64,000 bases of DNA, taken from the NCBI RefSeq assembly GCF_000471905.2, contig NW_006499617.1:2722325-2786324 (forward strand), read 5' to 3'. Of the stretch, positions 45,501 to 56,406 are shown in pieces. A model generated the notes under the pieces. It saw only the letters and a program-made list of their open reading frames with translations, did no database searches and was not told the origin of the DNA. How positions within the stretch are numbered: position 1 is the first letter of the stretch; the number at the start of each line of letters is the position of its first letter. Source of the stretch: Amborella trichopoda. Taxonomy: Eukaryota > Streptophyta > Magnoliopsida > Amborellales > Amborellaceae. The translations under genes were made by a program, and so were the position numbers.

Positions 45501-46796
45501 CGAAGCTACGTTTGAGACCTGCCACTCTGAGAAAAGGTTGAGACCGTTGTTCGAGAAGGAAAAGGATTTGGTCCCTTGCTCGTAACAAGCTGAGCAATTC
45601 CAAATGAGTCCCTGTCATGGCCATGAGTTAACGTGAAGCTCTTATGGTTGTCATGGAGTCCTTCCAACCACTGTCCAGCAAAAATAATATCAGTAACTTT
45701 AAGAGCTCATTGAGTGGATCATTTTGATATAAGTATTATGCCATGAATCGAGGTCTTCGACTGTTAACTCTGAGCAGCAGAGTAGTGAGCATCTTGAGAG
45801 TTTTGGATCCAAGATCTCTCTTGTTCATAGATTATTTTCATCGATTTCTTTGTTGTGGATTGACAAGCATGTCGTCCTAAACATTTTGCACCAAGAATGG
45901 CTCAATTTGGTGTCTGAATGATCCTTTCCCAATTTGGGAATTTTGGCCGGAATTGAGATTCCTGTAGCCAAAAATTGCCTCTTCTTTGTCCCTGAAGTAC
46001 TATGAATCTGACCTTTCATCATGCGTGAGGTTTGGCCTGTAGGGGTTTCTTGACCTTGGGGTCATGATGCATCCATTCTTAGGCCGATCGGATGCACAGG
46101 TGTCATGATCTGGTCAATTAATCAAAGGGACTTTCTTCTTCAAATTCCCTTCAACTTTTTACTTTTAGATGGTGATCTTCTTTCTTTGATTTCACTCGGC
46201 TGAGGCTATGCCATCAGGCGATCCATATGTCAAAATAGTTTGGCCGACGAGATGAACATCCTCCCAAAGTTAGGGATTATTGGACCCCGGGATGAGGGAG
46301 ATACAATCAACGAATGTCCAGCCTGAAATTGGAAAGCAAAGTTTCCATAAGAGGAAGCTGGTTCTTCGAATGTGCACCACGAATGCGTGCGGCCTACTCA
46401 TTTTTGGTAAGTCAGCCACAAGTTGGTCCAGAGTGTTCGAATAGCCTGAATTTTGGTACCCAAGGGTTTTCAAACCTTATAAATCTAACATTCACGACCT
46501 GATAGTCGTTTGAAGCTCAAAAAATTGAGTTGTAGTTGTAGGGTCTCTCTTTAGTATGATAGAGGCAGAATTCTGAAAATGGATGTGGCATCTGATCCAC
46601 TTTAACGTCAAACTTAGCGGGTGTTCTTACGGGACCCTTAGCCACATCTTGGGGCCATTCAGGGACTATAAGGGATTACACTCAGCATAAGGGCTTATTA
46701 GCTTACTGCTTCCATAGTCCACAGACATTCTGGGTTCCTGTGGTCTTAGGTTGCAAACTGCTCTCTTCTTATGCAAATCAAGGAAAACAAGTGTCG
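44079..46796 (-). mobile_element. LTR-6 part 2: array and U3 of element E's 5' LTR
   Basis: 44079-45500 is a 1.4-kb A/G tract (see separate entry). 45500-46796 aligns with U3 sequence of LTR-2 and LTR-0: TTTGGCCGGAATTGAG, GAGGAAGCTGGTTC and CCAAGGGTTTTCAAACC have counterparts at 17000-17280. At the donor position the minus strand reads AAAC/GTAGCTTC, a weakened site. The Tekay element interrupts it about 15 bp from its start. Confidence 0.8.
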
Positions 46797-46801
46797 AAAA
46801 A

Positions 46802-49250
46802 TGTGACGACCCATATTATTCCCAGCCAGATGGAGTGCATTGCGAGACAAGGAGGGAAGGAGGCTAGAAGATTGTGTGGCAATAGGACCGTGCGGCAGTA
46901 TAGAGAGCATCGCCATGAGTAAAATGTGTTGTCGTCGACTGTGAAATAAAGGGAGTAACGCCGCACACGTCAAAAGGAAAAGAGAGAGAGAGCGCACGGT
47001 TATGAGCTCACTGCCATAGGAGGAAGAAAGGAGAGCGTGCACGGTGATGTGCTCGCGGCGATAGGATAGAGATGGAGTGTCACGTGTGATGTGAGCTTCC
47101 GCTGATAGTGTTGTTGAGAGAAGGTCAGCGCCATCTGTGAATGGGAGAGGCAATGCCGTGAGTATCTAGATGGAAGAAATTTCACACACGAAAGTGAGAT
47201 GGAGCAAGTGGAGTAGCACCGGCTGTGTAATGCCAGTTGTGTTTCACCATGTGTGTAATGCCGGCTGTGTAGCACCGACTGTGTCACTGGCGTGCAAGAG
47301 TTTAAGCCGCCACTTGTTGAGTGCATGTAGGTGTGAGGGACACTTGTCCAGATTTTTAACACTTTTTGAGCCACTTGGACACCCACCCCACGCTTAAGAG
47401 TAGTTAAGCCTCACTCTCTCTGTCACCCATGCCACTCATTCATATTTCTCTCTCTAAGACAAGTTTGGAGAAGTAGCTTGGAAGGCAGCCATTGTTGGGC
47501 GGGTGAGACCTGTGAACAGACGATTGAAGAAGGCACCATTGTTGTTCACGTGAGTGGATCCATCACCATTGCATTTTAGTTATAAGGAATGCATGAACCT
47601 TTGCTTGTGAGATGAGAAATGAAAGTATATGTGAAGTAGAAATTCCTTATGCCTGGCTCACTGAAATTTGGGGTTTTTGTTTTATGATGCCAGTGGATGC
47701 TGAGAATGAATGCATGATGCTTAAATCTATAGGACATGCATGTTTATGTGTATACATGGTGAGAGAATAGTTATTATCATGTTCTTTGTCATGGAATGAA
47801 GGTTATGAAATGTGTTTTCGAAACATGTCATATGAGACTGTGGAATTCCAGAAATATGTGTGTTCTTGAGCGAGATTTTTTTTGAACAGCCAAATGAGAT
47901 TCGATTGACTTCAAATCACCGCCATTGTAAATATATACGAGTCTAGTAAAATGTTTGTTTTTTCCCACTGTCAAAATTCTCTATGAAAATGAAGTTAAGT
48001 TTTAAAATATGAAGGTATATCACTACTACTGTTGTCATTGATTTTAGATAACCAAACGAAGTCCATTTTTGCTCTCCACTCCCATTTGAAAGATCTATGA
48101 ATGGGTTAAAATTTTCATGAAGAAACTATTTTGAAATTCTTCTTAGATTGAAAGTTAGGCTTCGTCTTATGAAGGTATGTCACTATGAATAGTGTTGATA
48201 AACTTTAGAACTATTACTTTTCTTGGCATGAACCTTCGAACCATCAAATGGAGTCCAAATTCTTTCAAATTTGTCTTGTTAGAAAGATACATGTCTTGGA
48301 TCAACTTTTATTTTAAAATCACATCAAGTTATTTGACTGTTTAAGAGTTATAATGTTATGAAACAGGGTATGTCGTCGTTCCTGTATACCACAGAGTGCA
48401 GCTAGTGAACCCTCATCCCCTTGAACTAAAAAGGAGATAAATTAGATCCAATTGTTTTCAAACCAGCGCCTTTTGAAAGATAGGTGTGTTGAGTACAAAA
48501 TTTGTTTTGGAACTATTATTAAATTCTAAATGGACCAAACATTACGATCCCAATTGTGAGCGCACATCAGTACCTTTAATGGTAGGAATTTGAGCTATGA
48601 GGCTTAATTGGAATATTGTAATGCTTACTATGATACTATCATTGTGATACTGTTAAAATGTGATATTGCCACTGTCATGCTGAGAAGTCAGTATTGTGAA
48701 TAATGGTGCCATGTTGCTTATGTGATATGCGAATGGGCACCCACTGTGTGAATAATGGTGTCATGTTGCTTACGTGATATGTGAATAATGGTGCCATGTT
48801 TCTTATGTGATATGTGTATAAGAACCTACTATGTGAATAATGGTGTCATGTTGCTTATGTGATATGTGAATGGGCACCTACTTTGTGAATAATGGTGTCA
48901 TGTTGCTTGTGTGATATGGGAATGCACCTACTGTGTGAATGATGATGCTGGTATCTGAACCTTTCCTTAACTCCCCATGATTGAACGGGAGTCAGGATGT
49001 GGATATTTGGGAGGGTCGTGCCCCCCCGATCTTTATTGGCATTACGCATTGGGTCACCCAATGGTAGTGTAACGCTCTCTCGCTAGAAGGGCACAAGACG
49101 AGGGTGTCTTGCAAGGCCACTGCCTATCAAAAACCACAAAGCATGCTGGGGATGTGTGAGTGTGTGAGGGAATTACGAAGTGGGTTATCCACTTGTCATT
49201 GTCCGCTCTCCTGAATGAGGGTAGAGGTTTCAAGTAATAGGATTGGCTTA
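46802..49250 (+). mobile_element. 5' LTR of the Tekay-like element (3' truncated)
   Basis: Colinear with 52062-54460 (CATTATTGGGCGG, GGTAGAGGTTTCAAG, ATAGGATTG), with many substitutions and small indels. It stops at GATTGGCTT; about 650 bp present in the 3' LTR are missing. Confidence 0.9.
48600..48965 (+). repeat. Tandem repeat in the Tekay 5' LTR
   Basis: Five or six units of about 50-57 bp containing GTGAATAATGGTGCCATGTT and GCTTATGTGATATG. The same array is at 53870-54165 in the 3' LTR with a different unit order, so the copies have rearranged since insertion. Confidence 0.85.
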
Positions 49251-49289
49251 ACTTGAGCCTAAACTATGTTTTAAGGGCATTAAGGATTT

Positions 49290-52024
49290 TACTCCTTTAC
49301 ACATCATCTCCACCTTTCTGGCCTCTTGCCTGTTAGCCAAAAGATGTGTAGGGTACTTGGCTTATGCAGTAGAAAACGGGGGTGTTCAGTCTAAATTAGA
49401 AGAGATACCGGTGGTGAAAGAATATCCATAAGTCTTCCCTGAAGAGTTAACTTCTCTGCCCCCTAATAAAGAGATTGAATTTGAAGTAGAGGTGGCCCTG
49501 GTACTACTTCTATTTCTAAAGCCCCATATAGAATGGCCCCAGCTGAGTTAAAGGAATTGAAGGAGCAATTACAGGAATTATTGGACAAGGGGTTCATATG
49601 ATTTAGTATGTCACCATGGGGAGTACCAATTTTATTTGTAAAGAAGAAAGATGGGTCTTTGAGGCTATGCATTGATTATAGAGATTTGAATCGAGTCACA
49701 GTGAAGAATAAATACCCATTGCTTGGGATTGATGACTTATTTGCTCGATTGTAAGGAGCCCAAGTATTTCTAAGATTGATCTCCTGTCTGGATACCACTA
49801 GTTGCATGTTAAGGAATAAGATATCTGCAAAACTGTGTTCAGAACTCATTATGGCCACTACGAGTTCTTAATTATGCCTTTTGGATTGACGAACGCCCCA
49901 GCTGTGTTTTTGGATTTGATGAATAGAGTTTTTAGGCCCTATCTAGATAACTTTGTAATGGTCTTTATAGATGATATTTTAGTGTATTTCAGGAATCAGA
50001 TAGATCATGAGCAACATTTAAGAGTGGTCCTCCAGACTTTAAGGATGAAGAAATTGTACCTTAAGTTCAATATGAGTGAATTCTGGCTCCCAAGTGTGGC
50101 TTTCCTCGGGCATATTATTTCTAAAGAAGGGGTTGTAGTTGATCCTTGTAAGCTTGAGGCGATTTTTAAGTGGGAAAGACCAACAAATGTATCAGTAGTT
50201 CATAGTTTCTTAGGATCGGCTGAGTATTATAGACGTTTTGTAGAGGGGTTTTTGAAGATAACACTTCCCCTAACCTGCCTAACACAAAAGGAAGTCAAGT
50301 TTGTGTGGTCTTATAACTGTGACAGAGGTTTTCAAGAATTGAAGAAAAGATTAACTACAGCCCCAATATTGACCTTGCCTGAGGGGAATGAAGATTTTGT
50401 AGTCTATACTGATGCCTCACATAAAGGGCTTGAGTGTGTGTTGATGCAACAGGGAAAGGCTATAGCCTATGCCTCCAACGAATTAAAGCCGTATGAACAA
50501 AACTATCCCACTCATGATTTGGAATTAGCAGCTGTGGTTTTCTCCCAAAATCTTTGGAGACATTATCTGTATGGAACTCAATTTAAAGTATTTACTGACC
50601 ATAAGAGTCTCAAGTATTTATTTTTTAAAAATGAACTGAATATGAGACAAAGAAGATCAATGGACTTACTCAACGATTATGATTGTACAATCAACTACCA
50701 ACCGGGTAAGACCATTGTCATGGCGGATGATTTAAGTAGGAAGCCTGTGGTGTTAGAGGCCCACATGATGGTCAGAGAGATGAAACTACTAGAAGATGCA
50801 GTAGAGTGGCACCCAACTCTGCCCCTTGATGATTGGAAAGGAATAATTTCATGTATAAGAATAGAGCCCCTTCTCTTTCAACAAATCCGAATGGCACCAA
50901 AGAAAGATCCTAAGTTCATGAAACTTTTGTGGAAATAAAGTCGGGAGGTAAGGAGGATTTTATTTTTTACTGTAAAAAAGGCTATTTTGGAAGAAGCACA
51001 TCACTCCCGTTATACAGTATATTCAGGGAGTACAAAAATGTATCAGGATCTAAAAAGAGTTTTCTAGTGGAATAACATGAAGAAAGAAGTAGCACAACTT
51101 GTTTCCAAGTGCTTGACCTGTCAGCAAGTGAAGGTTGAACATCAGAAACCCGCTGGGTAGTTACAACCCTTACCTGTGCTAGAATGGAAGTGAGAGCACC
51201 TGACTATGGATTTCGTGACTGGCATGCCTAGATTAAGTTTGGGGCATGATAGTATTTGGGTCATTGTAGACCGACTCACTTAAGCCGCTCATTTCTTGTC
51301 GATCTGTACAACTTATACCATGGATAAGTTGGCCCAATTATAGATTAAGGAGATAGTAAGACTACATAGGGTGCTTGTTAGTATTGTGTCTGACAGAGAC
51401 TCCAGATTTACTTCAAGGTTTTGGAACAACCTACAGTCAGCCATGGGGACCAAACTCAATTTTAGTATAGCTTTCCACCCACAAATTGATGGACAGTCAG
51501 AAAGGACCTTACAGACCTTGGAAGATATGCTGAGGACCTGTGTTACAGATTTTAAAGGAAATTGGGATAATCATCTACCTACAATAGAATTTTCTTAAAT
51601 CAATAGTTTCCAGGCCAGTATCCAGATGGAACCTTTTGAGGCATTGTATGGGAGAAAGTGCAGATCGCCTATATGTTGGAGCGAGGCTCGTGAAAGAAAA
51701 CTTTTAGGGCTAGAGATTGTTCAAATAACCTTAGAAAAGATTGCCTTAATTTGAGTTGGCTAATATTCATGATGTTTTTCATGTGTCGTTATTAAGAAAG
51801 TATCAGCCAGATCCGTCTCACATCTTGAAGTATGAGCCAATCCCGATCAAAGAAGATTTAACTTATATTGAATAACCTATTGAGATACTGGATAAAATAG
51901 CTACGATATTGTGCCACAAAGAGATTCCCCTAGTCTGGGTTGAATGGCAATATCATTCAAGGAAAGAATCAACATGGGAACGAGAAGATGAAATTTGGGC
52001 CTTGTACCCCCATTTATTCGATTG
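49290..52024 (+). pseudogene. pol: pol of the Tekay-like element: RT, RNase H, integrase, chromodomain
   Basis: Copies element RNA to DNA and integrates it. It begins in the protease-RT linker (GYLAYAVENGG, 49350). RT motifs: [17 protein letters not shown] (49525), [16 protein letters not shown] (49615), then a 367-codon open stretch (49835-50938). In that stretch [14 protein letters not shown] is at residues 12-25 and FIDDIL at 44-49. RNase H has YTDAS (191), HDLELAAVV (228) and FTDHKSL (253). Integrase: HHSRYTVYSGS and CLTC (51000-51120), then [16 protein letters not shown] and an E in [15 protein letters not shown] (51500). The chromodomain runs from about 51860 to the stop at 52022 (WVEWQYHSRKESTWE). 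In-frame stops and frameshifts occur at about 49490, 49600, 49750, 51065, 51160, 51240 and 51597. Gag and protease are deleted. Confidence 0.9.
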
Positions 52025-52050
52025 ACGATTTTAAGGACAAAATCATTTTA

Positions 52051-52061
52051 TGGGGGGAAGA
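52051..52061 (+). other. Polypurine tract of the Tekay-like element
   Basis: TGGGGGGAAGA ends exactly where the 3' LTR begins (TGTGATGACCC). This is the second-strand primer site expected for an LTR retrotransposon. Confidence 0.85.
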
Positions 52062-55000
52062 TGTGATGACCCAGATTATTCCTGGACAGTTGGAGGGCAT
52101 GGCGGGATAAGGAGGGAAAAAAGCTAGAAGAGTGCGCAACGATATCGAGCGTGTGACAGTATGGAGCGCATCTCCGCGAGTGAAATGTGTTATCGCCGGC
52201 TATGAAATAAAGTAACACAACACGCGTCAAAGAGAAAAGAGAGAGAGCGCGCGACGAAAAGCACTCGACGAAAGGAGGTAGAAGGGAGAGTGCGCACGGT
52301 AATAGGAGAGAGATGGAGCGTCGCGTGTGAAGTGTGCTTATGCCAGCAGTGTTGTTGAGAGAAGCTCAATGCCATCTTTGAATGGGAGAGGCAATGCTGT
52401 GAGTACCTAGAAGAAATAAATTTCACACATGGCAGTGAGATGGAGTAAGTGGAATAACGCCAGCTGTGTTTCGCCGTGTGTGCACCGCTGACAGTGTCAC
52501 TGACGTGCATGTGTGAAGCTGCCAGTTGTTGAGTGCATGCTGGTGTGAGGGACACTTGTCCATATTTTTAAGACTTTTTGAGCGACATGGACAGCCACCC
52601 CACTCTTAAGAGTACTTAAGACTCACTCTCTTTCTCACCCATGCCACTCATTCATCTTTCTCTCGCTAAGACAAGTTTGGAGAAGTAGCTTGGAGGGCAG
52701 CCATTATTGGGCGGCTGAGTTGTGAAAGGAGGATTGCAGAAGGCACCATTATTGTTCATGTGAGTGGATCCATCACCAATGTATTGCAGTTATAAGGAAT
52801 GCATGAACCTTATGCTTGTGCTATGAGAAATGAATGTATATGTGAGGTAGAAATTCCTTATGCCTTGTCCACTGAAATTTGGGGTTTTTGTTTTACGACG
52901 CAAGTGGATGCTGAGACTTAACGCATGATGCTTAAATATGTAGGACATGCATGTTTATGTGAATACATGGTGAGAGAATAATTATTATCATGTTCTTTAT
53001 CATGGAATGAAGGTTATTAAATGTGTTCTTGCCACATGTCATATGAGACTCTGGAATTCTAAAAATATGTGTGTTCTTGAAAGACATTTTTTTTGAACAG
53101 CCAAATGAGATCCGATTGACCTCAAATCACCGCCATTAGAATATGCGAGTCTTGTAAAATGCTTGTTTTTCCCCACTGTCAAAATTCTTTATGAAAATGA
53201 AGTTATGTTTTAAAATATGAAGGTATATCACTGATTATTATTTTCCTGGATTTTTTCACTGGTACTACTTGGTCACTGATTTTAACTGACCAAACGAAGT
53301 CCATTTTCTCTCAAACCATAACCTTTTGAAATTTGAATGGGCTAAAATTCTTCTTATATTGAAAGTTAGACTTCATTTCATGAAGGTATGTCTAACTTCA
53401 GAACTATCACTTTGCTTGGCATGAACCTTCGAACCATCAAATGGAGTCCAAATAATTTCAAATTTGGCTTGTTAGAAAGATACAACCTTGGTTCAATATT
53501 TTATTTTGAAACCATCTAGAGTTGCATCACTGTTTGGGAGTTATCGTGTTATTAAGCAGGGTATGTCTCTATTCCCTTTACACCGTAAAGTGCAGCTAGT
53601 GAACCCTCATCCCTTTGAACCAAAAAAGGGATAAATGAGATCCAATTGTCTTCAAAACACCGCCCTTTGAGATAGGTGTGTTTAGTACAAAATTTATTTT
53701 GGAACTATCCTCAAACTCTAAATGGACCAAAAGTTACGACCCTAATTATGAGCTCACATCAAGCCTTTAATGGCAAGAATTTGAGCGATGAGGCATAATT
53801 GGAATATTGATATGGTTATAATGATATTGTCATTATGATACTATTAAAATTTGATATTGTCACTGTCATGCTGAGATGTTACTATTGTGAATAATGGTGC
53901 CATGTACTTTATGTGATATGCGAATGGGCACCTACTGTGTTAATAATGGTGCCATGTTGCTTATGTGATATGCGAATGGGCACTTACTGTGCGACTAATA
54001 GTGCCATGTTGCTTATGTGATATGTGAAAGGGCACTTACTATGTGAATAATGGTTCCACGTTGCTTCTGTGATATGTGAATGGGAAACTACTGTGTGAAT
54101 AATGTTGCCATGTTTGCAATGTGATATGTGAGCGGGTGCCTACTGTATGAATGATGGTGCTAGTATCTGAACCTTTCCCTAACTCCCTATGATAATAAGA
54201 GAGTTAGGATGTGGATATTTGGGAGCACGACCCCCTGATCTTTATGTCCACTACGGATTAGGTCACCTAATGGTAGTGTAATGCTTTCTCACCAGAAAGG
54301 CGCAAGAAGAAGGTCATGTCTTGCATGAAGACTTACTATCGAAAACCCCAAAGCGCACTGCGTATGTTTGCATGTGTGACTGCATTACGAAGTGGGTCAT
54401 CCAGTTGTCATTGTCCTTCCTCCTAAAAGAGGGTAGAGGTTTCAAGCGATAGGATTGTCTTGTAACTGTGATCTGTTCTCCTTACTTTTATGCTAAAGTA
54501 AGATGATTGTGATTTATGCATCGTATATTAAACTGTTTTTATCATATTACTGTTTGAATGTTGAGAAGCATGTTGGGGGACTCCACTTGATACCTCGTGA
54601 ATATGTGTACATGGTTTAGTGCTGTCACTGGTATGCTAATAGAAATGCAATGGTGTAGAGCTGGTTACTAAGTTGTTAGCTCATTCCATTTTATTTACAT
54701 AATTGTAGAGTGAAGGGTGTTGGCATCTGTGCTAAGGCAAGTGGTTGTTTTGTGTTTGGGTGGTTGAAGCATCATGTTTGAGAAGTTTGTGGAGCCATCT
54801 CTCGAAGAGTTTTCATAGTATGTTTTCGTAGGCTTACCTTTGTGATGGACTCTTTATATTATGTAATCTTGGGCCAATAGTGCCTTAAAGGAATTGTAAG
54901 AACTTTTGGATATTGAATGAATGAAATGGCGGTACTTTTGGATTGGTATTTGTTTGAGGAATGGATTTATTCTAGTGTTCTTTCGTGGTTTGCTCTTGAT

Positions 55001-55111
55001 TTCGTGTTTGTATGCGTTAAGACACTCCCACTTGAGTGACATTCGCAACCTCCGGTCGTGATCCCTCGCTCTATCACCCTCCAGCAGGGGTCAAGGGGCG
55101 GGGTCATGATT
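52062..55111 (+). mobile_element. 3' LTR of the Tekay-like element
   Basis: Complete, 3.05 kb, ending GGGGCGGGGTCATGATT. Tandem repeats of about 50 bp lie at 53870-54165. The small ORFs inside are not supported. Confidence 0.9.
53870..54165 (+). repeat. Tandem repeat in the Tekay 3' LTR
   Basis: Units with GTGAATAATGGTGCCATG / TTATGTGATATGCGAATGGG, partner of the array at 48600-48965. Confidence 0.85.
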
Positions 55112-55127
55112 GAAAATAGCTTCAACA
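55112..55127 (-). mobile_element. LTR-6 part 3: first bases of element E's 5' LTR
   Basis: Reading down from 55127: TGTTGAAGCTATTTTC, matching TGTTGGAAGACATTTTTC of LTR-3. The neighbour 55128-55132 is CACCT, the target duplication paired with 27622-27626. Confidence 0.8.
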
Positions 55128-55795
55128 CACCTTAACCATTGTGACCCCATCTTATGGATTGAGGCTGTCCAAGCCTTCTTTCAATGGGGCTTCTGGCATG
55201 ATCGAGGACATACTACGTGCGATTAAAAGAGCAACCTTTCACCGAGCTGTGAGAGGCATTGACCAATCTCAGGGAATTTTCCCTTGCAACCACTATGCTA
55301 GAGAATGCGTAAGAACTCTTTTCTCATTTTGCTGCTGCTTTAAACGAGTTAAAGAGCTTGATTGGAGATGTTGCAGCATGAGGCATAAACCAGCAAGCTG
55401 GTTTCCTTAGATGCATCAATCGTATGTCGTTGTTAGGAAAAGGATTCCTGCACACAGAAGAAGACTACCGTGTCCGCTCATCAACTCAATCTCAAGACGA
55501 AGGGAAAGGCTTGTTTTAATAGGATGATAGTCATAAGGATGGAAATGCGAAGATCGAGGGATGAATTCGATAATCTTGAGCGGGAAATGAGTCAGAGGAG
55601 GGCCCTGGATGCATCTTTGGCTGAGGATCTATCAGAGCTCATATGCACCATTGAGTCAGAGACTGCCTCTATGGAATAGGAGGCTCAAATGGTAGTTGAA
55701 CTGAACGAACGTGTGCATGGTGCTGAGGCCACTTCTAAAGAGTCTAAGGTGAAGATCAATCAAATCATTGATTGATTTTGAGGATGACTGCACCT
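55128..55795 (+). pseudogene. Antisense ORF of element G, right half
   Basis: Continues the frame interrupted at 27626. The first part (55133-55280) has no recognised motif (FNGASGMIEDILRAIKRA). The C-terminal part (55470-55790) is charged and heptad-like, RDEFDNLEREMSQRRALDAS, consistent with a coiled coil, and contains a TAG stop in an otherwise open frame at 55677. Together with 26331-27626 it forms a protein with a plant mobile domain, an acidic linker and a coiled-coil tail. It is antisense to G's gag and protease. A TATTAATGAAG signal follows at 55840. Confidence 0.65.
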
Positions 55796-56094
55796 GTTGT
55801 TTTTTATTGTATACAGAAATTTGTACACAAAGTTTGCTAATATTAATGAAGTTCCTCTTTTTTCGTGCATTTCTTCATTCTTTATTATAGTAAGGAGCTC
55901 TTCTCCTGATTTTCTTACGAAGCCCTTCTGGGTTTTCATCGCGCCGCTTTTTATTTGATGACGTTTTTAGAATTTTGTTTCTTTCCTTTTCTTTTGACGT
56001 TTTTGCCGATGCTACCCTTTCGGGTTTTCACCATGTCTGTCTTCTGACGTTTTTGCCCATGGTGCCCTTTCGGGTTTTCACCAAGTTCATATTT
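55796..56094 (-). mobile_element. Element G: spacer with GGTTTTCACC module
   Basis: Contains CCCTTTCGGGTTTTCACCA three times (55930, 56010, 56065), as in A and B. At about 56094 it joins the post-protease region directly; RT, both RNases H and integrase are absent from G. Confidence 0.6.
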
Positions 56095-56400
56095 TCAAGA
56101 AGAGAGATGAGGAGTAGAGTACCCGAGCCCTTGTCTTGGGGTGTGGCAAGCAACTGCAGCTTCCATGACCTCGAACGGAGCAGCGGTTCCCTTTTCGCCT
56201 CTTAGTCCTTGATTAGTCAAGGGCTCATAGTTCATTGTCCTCATTATGTGATGAGCTTGCTGACTGTAGCGACTCCATTTGGCGGAGGTCGTGGCCTCTG
56301 GACAAGAATAACTCTTAGAGGTGTCTTGTACATCATAGCTCTTTGATTCTAGGATGAATCCCTTCAGGGCCTTCGAAACATTCTGCATTGGAGGGGTTTC
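56095..56400 (-). pseudogene. pol: Post-protease segment of G (G-patch-like)
   Basis: Minus strand: HHIMRTMNYEPLTNQGLRGE, then RQGLGYSTP. This resembles the glycine-rich G-patch-like stretch between protease and RT in Tat-lineage elements (pattern MGYxPGxGLG ... GLGY). Recognition is by pattern only. Confidence 0.5.
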
Positions 56401-56406
56401 TTCTAT

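Larger units (their letters stand above)
46802..55111 (+). mobile_element. Tekay/Del-like chromodomain Ty3/gypsy element
   Basis: Two long direct LTRs (46802-49250, truncated; 52062-55111, 3.05 kb) begin TGTGACGACCC / TGTGATGACCC and flank a decayed pol with integrase and chromodomain. The polypurine tract TGGGGGGAAGA (52051-52061) directly precedes the 3' LTR. The flanks GAAAA (46796-46800) and GAAAA (55112-55116) fit a 5-bp target duplication with one extra A on the left. It lies about 15 bp inside the start of element E's 5' LTR. The 5' LTR end, primer-binding site, gag and protease were lost by a deletion at about 49250. Confidence 0.9.
27627..55127 (-). mobile_element. Element E: nested family H retrotransposon
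   Basis: Left end: the last 88 bp of its 3' LTR (27627-27714). Right end: the start of its 5' LTR (TGTTGAAGCTATTTTC reading down from 55127). The flanks CACCT at 27622-27626 and CACCT at 55128-55132 form a perfect 5-bp target duplication, and the interrupted antisense ORF of G stays in frame across the site. Within it, in element order: 5' LTR-6 (with the Tekay element and LTR-7 inside), primer-binding site, leader ORF, solo LTR-5, gag, then element D remains. One deletion removed E's pol and most of its 3' LTR together with D's 5' half. Confidence 0.85.

Noticed and set aside
44380..45624. 414-codon open frame (-)
   Set aside because: A purine tract on the other strand leaves few stop codons; the translation is only Ser, Leu, Phe and Pro without any family signal.
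46802..55111. Endogenous pararetrovirus or envelope-bearing virus
   Set aside because: LTRs, polypurine tract, integrase and chromodomain identify a Ty3/gypsy retrotransposon; no movement, coat or envelope gene is visible.
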